Source of the DNA: CBDUXT01 sp965371245
GTDB taxonomy: Bacteria > Planctomycetota > Phycisphaerae > UBA1845
Direction of reading: 5' to 3'
DNA: 18,047 nt
Assembly (NCBI GenBank): GCA_965371245.1
Contig: CBDUXT010000104.1
Span: forward strand, 1 to 18,047
Under the pieces are notes generated by a model. It saw nothing but the letters and a program-made list of their open reading frames with translations, was not told the DNA's origin and searched no databases. A program made the translations under genes and the position numbers. The stretch's first letter is position 1. Every line of letters begins with the position of its first letter. Shown piece after piece: positions 1 to 7,311 of this stretch.

Positions 1-1
1 C

Positions 2-2245
2 TGCAACCCCGCCGACGGAACCCTGACCCCCATCGACGATGGGAACGAGTGTACGGACGACCAATGTGACGCGGACACTGGCCTGGTGAATCACGTACCC
101 TTCACCGCGGGTACACCGTGTGGAGATCCGACGGAAACCGCGTGCAACGGTGCCGACACGTGCGATGGGATGGGTGTGTGCCTGACCAACGCGCTGCCGT
201 TGAATTCGCCCTGCGGAGACCCAACGCCGACCGAGTGCGACGACCCGGACACCTGCGGCCCCACGGGGCTCTGCCAACCGAACTTTCTGCCATCCGGAGC
301 GGCGTGCGGCGCGGGCACCGCCACGGATTGCACCTCGCCCGACACCTGCGACGGAGCAGGCGCCTGCCAAGCCAACAACGTCGGTGACGGAACCCCGTGC
401 GACGACGGGGCCTTTTGCACGGTGAGCGAATCGTGCGCGAGCGGCATCTGCGGCAACGCCGCGCCCAGAGACTGCGGCGACGGGCTCGATTGCACGATCG
501 ATGCGTGCAACGAAGGGGCGAGCGCCTGCGACAACGACTTGATCGTGGATCGCTGCCTGATCGACGGTGTGTGTCGGACAGACGGTGATCTGAACCCGAC
601 CAACGATTGCCAGGAATGCAACGCAACCGTGAACAACCTGTCGTGGTCATTCCGTTCGGCGGGAAGCGTATGCGACGACGGTGACGCCTGTACCGGCACC
701 GGTCGAGAGGGTATCGGCGTGGACGTTTGCGACGGAATCGGTGCCTGTGCCGGGGTGCCGGACCCGGACTGCAACGACGACTGCGCGTTCGCCATCGATG
801 CCTTCGAGGGCGTGAACCTCAGTAACAACGACAACCGCGCCCCCGACGACGCGGAAGCCTCCTGCCAGCCCGAGTCCAACAACGACGTCTGGTTCGCCTA
901 CACCGCCACGTGCGACACGACCGTACTTCTCACCACGACGGGCAGCCTGTTTCTTCCGTCGAACGATCCAGTCCTTTCCGTGCTGGATGCATGCCCGGTG
1001 GGAGGCGGCATCGAGATCGCATGCGACGACGACAGTGGCGTCGATCTCCAAGCTGCCTTGACCTTCGCGGCTTCCGCCGGCACGACCTACCTCATCCGAA
1101 TCGCCGGATTTGAGACCAACACGGGCGACATCGTCCTGAACATCTCGACGGTGGATGACTGCCTCATCGAGGGACTGTGCCATACGCGCGGCGTGGTCAA
1201 CCCCGCCAACGGTTGCGAGGTTTGTCTGCCCGAGCTTTCATCGACTTCATGGTCGCCCCTCCCCGAGGGAAGCGCGTGCGGCGACGGCGCGAACACTGAG
1301 TGCGACAACCCGGACGCCTGCAACGGGGCCGGCGTGTGCGAGTCGAACCCCAAACCCGACGGAACCGTGTGCTTGGACGAAGGGAACGAGTGTACCTTCG
1401 ACCTGTGCGAAGCGGGCGTGTGCGGGCATCCGCCTCGCCCCACCGGGACGGCCTGCGGCAGCGGTGAAACGAGCGAGTGCGACAACCCGGACACCTGCGA
1501 CGGCACCGGAATCTGCGAGCCCAATTTCGAACCGATCGGGTTGCCGTGTGGTGACGCGGGTGACAGCCAGTGCGACCATCCGGACGCCTGCGACGGATCC
1601 GGGGGTTGTGACGCCGGGCTTGAACCCGATGGGACACCCTGCGACGACGCGGAAATATGCACAGGCGACGATGCGTGCGAAGCCGGCGCGTGTGGCGGTA
1701 CGCCAATCGCCCAAGCGCCCGCGGTGGCGCCATCGGGACCGCGCTATCTTTCCGTCACGCCTCTGCCAACCGGAACCGTCGCACCGGTCGCACTGAGACT
1801 GACCTCGCCGGACTGGCCATGCCTCAACAAGTTCATCAATCAGAGCGGCCGGCTTGGGGACGTCCCTGTCGAGCTGACCCCCGACGAGTGGGGTACCGTC
1901 TTGGTGACGGGACAAGACATCGTTCCAGACACGCGCTACAGCGTGCGCGCAGAGTGCTCCGTCGGCGCGTTCGTGACCGCCGGAGCGATCGCCACCACCG
2001 CGATATGGGGCGACGTGGCGGGCTTCTTCATGAATGGCCGGTGGGGTCCGCCCAACGGGATCGTGGACATCAGTGACGCGGTCGCCCAACTCGACGCCTT
2101 CTCGGGCAGTGCGTCCGCGCCGCCGACGGAGCAAGTCGATATTTGGCCCTGCCTTCCGGACGGCCGCATCGACATTCTTGACATTGTCCAGACGCTTGAC
2201 GCCTTCTCCGGCAGGGCGTATCCCTGCCCTGACCCGTGTAAGTAG
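2..2245 (+). CDS. Secreted Cys-rich repeat protein with PPC-like domain and LDAFSG C-terminus (5' end missing)
   Basis: The frame is open from the first bases of the window, so the true start and signal peptide lie upstream. The GTG at 86 is internal to a continuing Cys repeat and is not a credible start. Numbering codons from base 2, residues 1-250 and 385-570 are repeats of the kind CDxPDTCDGxGxC / CDDGxxCT, with cysteines in regular spacing. Residues about 255-382 form a beta-rich insertion running from NDDCAFAIDAFEG through DVWFAYTATC to AGTTYLIRIAG, which resembles bacterial pre-peptidase C-terminal (PPC-like) domains. Residues 572-747 are a C-terminal module (SGPRYLSVTPLP, DEWGTV, WGDVAG, two LDAFSG motifs, final CPDPCK) shared with two other genes here. 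It is probably an extracellular structural or adhesive protein. I see no catalytic motif, and the exact function is unknown. Confidence 0.92.
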   Translation, partial: CNPADGTLTPIDDGNECTDDQCDADTGLVNHVPFTAGTPCGDPTETACNGADTCDGMGVCLTNALPLNSPCGDPTPTECDDPDTCGPTGLCQPNFLPSGAACGAGTATDCTSPDTCDGAGACQANNVGDGTPCDDGAFCTVSESCASGICGNAAPRDCGDGLDCTIDACNEGASACDNDLIVDRCLIDGVCRTDGDLNPTNDCQECNATVNNLSWSFRSAGSVCDDGDACTGTGREGIGVDVCDGIGACAGVPDPDCNDDCAFAIDAFEGVNLSNNDNRAPDDAEASCQPESNNDVWFAYTATCDTTVLLTTTGSLFLPSNDPVLSVLDACPVGGGIEIACDDDSGVDLQAALTFAASAGTTYLIRIAGFETNTGDIVLNISTVDDCLIEGLCHTRGVVNPANGCEVCLPELSSTSWSPLPEGSACGDGANTECDNPDACNGAGVCESNPKPDGTVCLDEGNECTFDLCEAGVCGHPPRPTGTACGSGETSECDNPDTCDGTGICEPNFEPIGLPCGDAGDSQCDHPDACDGSGGCDAGLEPDGTPCDDAEICTGDDACEAGACGGTPIAQAPAVAPSGPRYLSVTPLPTGTVAPVALRLTSPDWPCLNKFINQSGRLGDVPVELTPDEWGTVLVTGQDIVPDTRYSVRAECSVGAFVTAGAIATTAIWGDVAGFFMNGRWGPPNGIVDISDAVAQLDAFSGSASAPPTEQVDIWPCLPDGRIDILDIVQTLDAFSGRAYPCPDPCK

Positions 2246-2657
2246 CGCTAGGGACTATCGCGAACCCGCATACTCGGTCATGCGTTCCTCAAAACGCCGC
2301 AAGACTCGGCGTCGTTCCAAGAGGGTCTGGTACGCGTTACGAACGTCGAGCCCCACCGAGGGCATGGCTCGCGAGGATCCGGGCGTTAACGGGAATCTCA
2401 ATCCGCGGCCTTCGCTGCAAGGTTCCATGCGCCATTTCCCTCTTCGTGGCTGACGCCAAGGGTATCGTCGGCCATCCTCTGCACGGAGAGGGAGGACGCT
2501 CCGCGGAAACCGACCAGGCAGGCCGCCCAGCGAGGCGTCATGGGAAGTCCGGCCCACCCGCCGGCATGATGCTCGATCCTGGTACACGACCGACACAATC
2601 TACCCTCCGGCATGCCTAAGCAACCGCGGAAAGCGAGCGAATGTCCACAAGAAGGCA

Positions 2658-2687
2658 TTGAAGCACCGAGGTGGAATCTTGTATCAT
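2658..2687 (+). promoter_or_regulatory. Candidate sigma-70 promoter
   Basis: TTGAAG at 2658-2663 (4 of 6 to TTGACA) is followed by an 18-base spacer and TATCAT at 2682-2687 (5 of 6 to TATAAT), in a locally AT-richer patch of a GC-rich region. If used, it would give a leader of roughly 370 bases before the ATG at 3068. Promoter rules in planctomycete-like bacteria are poorly defined and a match of this quality can arise by chance. Confidence 0.3.
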
Positions 2688-2799
2688 ACATGGTTGAGTG
2701 TTCGGAGTCGGTTCGACACCGGCAAGCTGGAAAACGTCGGATTTGAGGAATACCAGCCCGATTCCGTGGGTTCACTCCAAGTAGCGGGCTCTGTACATC

Positions 2800-2841
2800 G
2801 TCGGTTCTCTCACGAGAACTTCCGGGGCAAAGAGAACCGAC
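2800..2841 (+). promoter_or_regulatory. Nested inverted repeat with two mutually exclusive hairpins
   Basis: GTCGGTTCTCT at 2800-2810 is perfectly complementary to AGAGAACCGAC at 2831-2841, giving an 11-bp stem with a 20-base loop. Within it, GTTCTC at 2804-2809 can instead pair with GAGAAC at 2814-2819 across a 4-base loop. GAGAAC therefore occurs twice, at 2814 and 2832, and both copies compete for the same partner. Such an arrangement fits either an RNA switch or attenuator in the leader of the gene at 3068, or a DNA operator with repeated half-sites. The pairing is read directly from the sequence; the regulatory role is inference. Confidence 0.45.
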
Positions 2842-3051
2842 ACCACGCGGGGGGGGGTCGAACCAAACCCCAACGCAGCCAAGGCCCTGCGGTCGAAACC
2901 CGCCCCAAACCGGGGGATCGTTCGGTACTGACAAGAACGCCGACGTCGCCGGGGGCTGCACGATGCCTCGTTATGCGCAAGAAGCCCAGAGCGTTTATGG
3001 AGATAGGCGACCCGACGTGAGGATGGGCTCGGATCACAAGTCGAACCAACC

Positions 3052-3059
3052 AGGAGGAG
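3052..3059 (+). promoter_or_regulatory. Strong ribosome binding site deciding the start at 3068
   Basis: AGGAGGAG lies eight bases before ATG 3068, a near-perfect Shine-Dalgarno match. The same frame is open back to an ATG at 2963, but that start lacks a ribosome site and would put 35 polar residues ahead of the signal peptide, so 3068 is preferred. Confidence 0.85.
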
Positions 3060-3067
3060 AACTTTCA

Positions 3068-6034
3068 ATGACATCTCGAATTCGTCTCGCGCAGTTGGTG
3101 CTACTCGGCGTGATTGCTGTCGGAGCGCCACGCGCCCGCGCCACGTTCCACGTCATGCAAATCGAACAGGTCATCGGCGGCGTCCATGGCGATACCACGG
3201 CCCAGGCGATTCAACTTCGCATGCGGCTGGGCGGCCAGCTCTTCGTTTCACTATCCCGCATCCGAGCCTGGGACGCGGCCGGCCAGAACCCGGTGATGAT
3301 CATCGACCTCACCAGCGACGTATCGAACGGGTTACTCGGTGAACGTGTTCTCATCGCCAGCGCCGGGTTCACAAGCCTGACGAGCCCCGCCACCGTACCC
3401 GACTTCACGATGACGAACCTCATTCCCGAGGCCTATCTCGCGGCCGGAAGCCTGACTTTCGAGGACGACTTTGGCACAATCTTCTGGCGCTTGAGTTGGG
3501 GCGGGAATGGCTACACAGGCTCGAACGCCGGCTCGATCACGAACGACCCGAACGGCAATTTCGGCCCACCCGTCCCGGACGCGCTACCGTCGAGCTGCTC
3601 TTTGGCCCTTCAGTTTCAAGGCTCTGCCAGCGCGTTAAGCACGCAGAACATAGACGACTACAGCCTGACGGACGCGCCCGCCGTCCTCACCAACAACGCC
3701 CGTTTGAGTTTCACGGTCAATTCGCTACCCGGCGTATGCTGCAGCGACGGTGAATGCGAGGACGGCATCGGATGCACGATCAATACCTGTAACGCCGGGA
3801 CTTGCGCTGAAGCCCTTCCAGACGACGCGCTGTGTGACAACGGCAGTGTGTGCGACGGCGAAGAAACGTGCGATCCCGCGCTCGGCTGCCAAGCCGGCAC
3901 GCCGCTCGACTGCGACGACCTGACGGCATGCACACTTGACTCCTGCGACCCCGCCACAGGATGTATGAACGCGCCGGACGACGGAGCGTGCGGGGATGAC
4001 GGTGTGTTTTGCAACGGGGCGACGGTTTGCCGATCGGGCGACGGTTGTGTCGCCCAGGGCGACCCCTGCGCAACGGGCGAACTGTGCCGAGAGGACACCG
4101 ACACCTGCGAACCGCCGATCACGATTTCTCTGGCGACCGTCGCCGACGGGTTGGTTTCGCCCGTACAAGTGACCCACGCCGGTGACGGCTCCGGGAGACT
4201 CTTCATCCTCGACCAGGCCGGGCAGATTCGTATCGTCGAAAACGATGTCCTGTTGGTCGATCCGTTTCTCGACATCAGCGACAGAATGGTCACGCTGAAC
4301 ACGGGGTTCGACGAACGCGGCGCGCTGGGGCTGGCCTTTCATCCGGACTACGCAGCCAACGGACGGTTCTTCCTCCGCTATAGCGCCCCGCGCGCCGGAG
4401 TCGATGGCGAACCCTGCTTCGGCACCAGCCGCGGTTGCCACACGGCCGTCGTGTCGGAGTTTCTGGTCATCGTCGGCGAACCCAATCGCGCCGACCCTGC
4501 TTCGGAAGTGGTTCTGTTCACGGTGGACGAGCCTGAGTTCAACCACAACGCCGGGGCGGTGGCATTCGGACCGGACGGGTTTCTCTACTTGTCGTTCGGC
4601 GACGGTGGCGGGCGCGATGACGGTCTGTCCAATGCGTCGCTTCCGCATGGTCCAATCGGCAACGGGCAGAACATCGACACCCCGCTCGGCGCCGTGTTGC
4701 GCATCGACGTGGACAGTGCCCCGGACCCAGGCCTGGCCTATGCCATCCCGCTGGACAATCCGTTTGTGGGCGGTCCCGGGCTCGATGAAGTTTTCGCCTA
4801 TGGGTTCCGCAACCCGTTCAAGTTTTCCTTTGATGACGGGCCGGGCGGCGATGGGTCACTCTACCTCGGCGACGTCGGGCAGGAACTCTTCGAGGAGGTC
4901 AACATCGTCGTAAGCGGCGGCAATTACGGGTGGGTGATTCGAGAGGGAGCCCACTGCTTCGACCCCAACGCCCCCACGACGCCTCCGGCCACTTGTGACG
5001 AAGTCGGAACCATGTTGGGCGATCCGCTCATCGACCCGGTCAGCGAATATATCCAGCCCATTCTCTGCTTGACCAACGCGGACTGCGCCGCGCTTGGTGT
5101 GGACTGTGGTACGGGCGGGCTGTGCCTGGACGAAGGCGGCATCTCGGTGATCGCCGGGTCCGTCTACCGGGGGTCGATGTTTCCGGCGCTGGTCGGACGC
5201 TTTGTCTACGGTGACTTCAGCGCCTCGTTCGGCATTCCGACCGGGCGTATCTACTATTTTGACACGACGGGTCCGGATGCCTTCGTACGTCGAGAGTTCA
5301 GCCTTGGGCCCGACGGCGCTCCGCTTGAACGTTTCGTCAAGGGGATGGGCGAAGACGAGGCCGGCGAGCTGTACGTTTGCGTAAGCAGCGTGCTGGCGCC
5401 GACTGGAACCACCGGTGTTGTATTGAAGATCTCGCAGCCCCTTCCCACGGTCTCCGGCGTGAGTCCGCGGTATCTGCGTATTGTCGTCCCATCGAACCCC
5501 GCGCCGTTTGGACTGGTCGTTACCCCGGGTTGCGGCGGCACGGCGAGGCATGTCGGTCTGCCATCGGGTCCCGAAAACACCGCCTTACTGGTCGATGACC
5601 CGGCGGACGGCGCGTTCCTCACATCCGACGAGTGGGGTGCGGTGGTGCATGTGACGGGCGCGGACATCGTGCCGGATACGCTGTATGAAGTGCGGATGAA
5701 CAACGGCACGGCCGTCGCGCCGAACCTTTCATCGGGCGTGACAGCCCGGACGGCGCTTTGGGGCGATGTGGTCGGCGCGTTTGAGAACGGGGCGTGGACT
5801 CCCCCGAACGGGAGTATCGGCATCGCTTCGGACACGGTGGCGATGCTGGATCGGTTCTCGTCGTCGCCATCGGCCCCGCCGCTGTTCCAGACGGACCTCG
5901 TGGGCGTGGGAGCGAACGGAATCGAGTGCCAGCCGGACTTGGGCATTGATATTCTGGATATTGTCAGTACCGTGGATGCCTTCTCGGGCATCGGCTACTC
6001 GGCCTTCACGGGGTGCGCGGAGCCGTGCCCGTGA
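3068..6034 (+). CDS. Secreted multidomain protein with PQQ-type glucose/sorbosone dehydrogenase propeller
   Basis: 988 residues. Residues 1-23 are a signal peptide (hydrophobic LAQLVLLGVIAVGA, then ARA). Residues about 24-215 are a beta-rich N-terminal module beginning FHVMQIEQVIGGVHGD that I cannot name. Residues about 221-350 are Cys-rich repeats. Residues about 351-790 match the glucose/sorbosone dehydrogenase family, a six-bladed propeller that oxidises sugar C1 with PQQ and calcium outside the cytoplasm: GDGSGRLFILDQAGQIRI, ERGALGLAFHPDYAANGRFF, FNHNAG with the likely catalytic His493, LSFGDGGG, GAVLRIDVD, FAYGFRNPFKFSFD, GDVGQELFEEVN and GGNYGW. A small Cys-rich loop (CLTNADC to GGLCLDEGG, about residues 667-690) interrupts the propeller. 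Residues about 795-988 are the LDAFSG C-terminal module shared with the genes at 2 and 8678, here ending in CAEPCP. Substrate unknown; a propeller with a non-sugar or structural role cannot be excluded. Confidence 0.93.
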   Translation: MTSRIRLAQLVLLGVIAVGAPRARATFHVMQIEQVIGGVHGDTTAQAIQLRMRLGGQLFVSLSRIRAWDAAGQNPVMIIDLTSDVSNGLLGERVLIASAGFTSLTSPATVPDFTMTNLIPEAYLAAGSLTFEDDFGTIFWRLSWGGNGYTGSNAGSITNDPNGNFGPPVPDALPSSCSLALQFQGSASALSTQNIDDYSLTDAPAVLTNNARLSFTVNSLPGVCCSDGECEDGIGCTINTCNAGTCAEALPDDALCDNGSVCDGEETCDPALGCQAGTPLDCDDLTACTLDSCDPATGCMNAPDDGACGDDGVFCNGATVCRSGDGCVAQGDPCATGELCREDTDTCEPPITISLATVADGLVSPVQVTHAGDGSGRLFILDQAGQIRIVENDVLLVDPFLDISDRMVTLNTGFDERGALGLAFHPDYAANGRFFLRYSAPRAGVDGEPCFGTSRGCHTAVVSEFLVIVGEPNRADPASEVVLFTVDEPEFNHNAGAVAFGPDGFLYLSFGDGGGRDDGLSNASLPHGPIGNGQNIDTPLGAVLRIDVDSAPDPGLAYAIPLDNPFVGGPGLDEVFAYGFRNPFKFSFDDGPGGDGSLYLGDVGQELFEEVNIVVSGGNYGWVIREGAHCFDPNAPTTPPATCDEVGTMLGDPLIDPVSEYIQPILCLTNADCAALGVDCGTGGLCLDEGGISVIAGSVYRGSMFPALVGRFVYGDFSASFGIPTGRIYYFDTTGPDAFVRREFSLGPDGAPLERFVKGMGEDEAGELYVCVSSVLAPTGTTGVVLKISQPLPTVSGVSPRYLRIVVPSNPAPFGLVVTPGCGGTARHVGLPSGPENTALLVDDPADGAFLTSDEWGAVVHVTGADIVPDTLYEVRMNNGTAVAPNLSSGVTARTALWGDVVGAFENGAWTPPNGSIGIASDTVAMLDRFSSSPSAPPLFQTDLVGVGANGIECQPDLGIDILDIVSTVDAFSGIGYSAFTGCAEPCP

Positions 6035-6126
6035 TCACGGCGCCGCACCCACCGGAACAGCGGCCGCATCGCCACGAGAATTGACACCGTTCCGCTTCCG
6101 GGTGGATCGTTTCACAAGGGAACTTC

Positions 6127-7245
6127 ATGAAAGACGCGACGTCTCAAGTCGCCCGCGCCGCCCTACTCGTTGCGCTGTTCTCGGCGAATGCCGCCGCGCA
6201 GCTCGCCGTCTTGCAGCCGACTTTTTCGTTCGAGGCCGCTGCGGTGAACGGCGTACCCCTCAAGGAGAACGCCACCGGCGAGATTACCGCGTACCGAGGC
6301 GACGTGATCCTGTGCGAGATTTACCTTCGGGACTGGTCACCGAACCAGGAGTTACTTCGCGGGTATGTCGCCAGCCTTGACGATCCGAGTTGGATCAGCG
6401 GGAGCACGGGCTCCATCAAACCGGTTGACCACGAACAGACGGCCGCAAACGACGTGGCGAATGAGGGCCATGTATTCATTGATGATCTCCATCCCCTGTC
6501 CATCGCCAAGCTAACGGCCATCGTGGACCCAATCCGCTATCGCTTTCGCGGCTTCTTCACCGACATCGACGACGCCTTACTCAGCCCGCAGGACGGTACC
6601 AAGCGCTACTGCGGCAGTGTCCGAATGAAGGTTTCCAACGACGCGTCGGGCACGTTCACACTGCGACTCGATCCGGCGAGTTCCGTTTTAGAGGACAGCA
6701 AGCGCCAAAGGCTTGGTCCTATCGACTACGAACCCCTCAAGATTCACGTCCTGACCAATGTGTTGCGCGTGATAGAAAGCGCGCCGCCCAGCGGAAGTAT
6801 CAACGCGCGGCGCCCTCATCGACCGGGTGCCGGGTGGGACCGATCGGTCCTGACCTTCGACGCGGACACCGAGGCCATCACCGCGACGGATTTCGCGGTG
6901 GAAGACGGAACGTACGCCCCCCCCCGTGTTCAGCGCGTGGTGCCGGAGGGTAGGCGCATCACGGTCATCCTGGACCGCCCGATCAGCGCGGGCCGATGGA
7001 CCGCCATCACGCACAAGGCCAGCGGCACCGGGACACGGATCGGATCGTTGCCGGGCGATACGACCGGCAACGGGCTTCTTGATCGCGAAGACGTGTTCGC
7101 CGTGTTCAAAGAGCCGGGCGACACGGAGCTGCCTCTCTACCAAATCGACGTGGACGGTGACGGACGTCGCGGCTTGCGCGACGCCTTGCGAGCCATCGAG
7201 TTGTTGCAGGGTCCAGACGTCTATCGTACCAAGCTCAGCAAGTAG
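6127..7245 (+). CDS. Secreted dockerin-type protein, tandem paralogue 1
   Basis: 372 residues. AAGGG six bases before the ATG supports this start. Residues 1-24 are a signal peptide (MKDATSQVARAALLVALFSANAAA). Residues about 26-210 form a beta-rich domain (GDVILCEIYLRDWSP, VFIDDLHP, CGSVRMKVSNDASGTFTLRL) that I associate with planctomycete secreted proteins; it may be a distant cohesin-like fold, which is inference. Residues about 212-304 are an Ig/fibronectin-like spacer starting SAPPSGSINARRPHRPG. Residues 305-372 are a type I dockerin-like pair of calcium loops: D311 to D322 (DTTGNGLLDRED) and D341 to D352 (DVDGDGRRGLRD). It is probably exported and presented in an extracellular complex through its dockerin. 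A run of nine C at 6917-6925 in the spacer is absent from the paralogue. Probably co-transcribed with the next gene, 66 bp downstream. Confidence 0.92.
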   Translation: MKDATSQVARAALLVALFSANAAAQLAVLQPTFSFEAAAVNGVPLKENATGEITAYRGDVILCEIYLRDWSPNQELLRGYVASLDDPSWISGSTGSIKPVDHEQTAANDVANEGHVFIDDLHPLSIAKLTAIVDPIRYRFRGFFTDIDDALLSPQDGTKRYCGSVRMKVSNDASGTFTLRLDPASSVLEDSKRQRLGPIDYEPLKIHVLTNVLRVIESAPPSGSINARRPHRPGAGWDRSVLTFDADTEAITATDFAVEDGTYAPPRVQRVVPEGRRITVILDRPISAGRWTAITHKASGTGTRIGSLPGDTTGNGLLDREDVFAVFKEPGDTELPLYQIDVDGDGRRGLRDALRAIELLQGPDVYRTKLSK

Positions 7246-7311
7246 ACGCCGAATCGTTGCGGAACTCGACGCCGCGCTGCTTCCGGATGGATCGTTTCGC
7301 GAGGAAACTTC

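Larger units (their letters stand above)
2246..3067. other. 822-bp intergenic region with no convincing gene
   Basis: No reading frame here is convincing. The minus-strand frames at 2255-2596 and 2398-2961 and the plus-strand frame at 2658-3020 have Arg/Pro/Trp-heavy composition, no good ribosome site and no recognisable domain. What can be seen: a short stem near the 3' end of the upstream gene (ACGCCG at 2294-2299 with CGGCGT at 2307-2312, no T-run), a 13-base imperfect direct repeat at 2556 and 2602, a candidate sigma-70 promoter at 2658-2687, a nested inverted repeat at 2800-2841, a nine-G tract at 2849-2857, and the strong ribosome site at 3052. Together these look like a long, possibly regulated 5' leader for the gene at 3068. 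Confidence 0.6.

Noticed and set aside
2294..2312. Six-bp stem after the first gene as an intrinsic terminator
   Set aside because: The stem is short, has a 7-base loop and is not followed by T residues.
2255..2596. Minus-strand frame of 113 codons whose end (LDVRNAYQTLLERRRVLRRFEERM) faintly resembles helical efflux or coiled-coil proteins
   Set aside because: Only the last ~30 residues look protein-like, the rest is Arg/Pro-rich, and there is no credible start. A chance resemblance is more likely.
2398..2961. Minus-strand frame of 187 codons in the 822-bp gap
   Set aside because: Unusual Pro/Arg/Trp/Cys-rich composition, no ribosome site, no recognisable domain, and it overlaps the candidate leader structures of the gene at 3068.
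6081..6110. Perfect TTGACA at 6081 as a promoter for the dockerin pair
   Set aside because: No acceptable -10 box lies 16-18 bases downstream (the region reads GTGGATCGT), and the second copy of the leader lacks the TTGACA.
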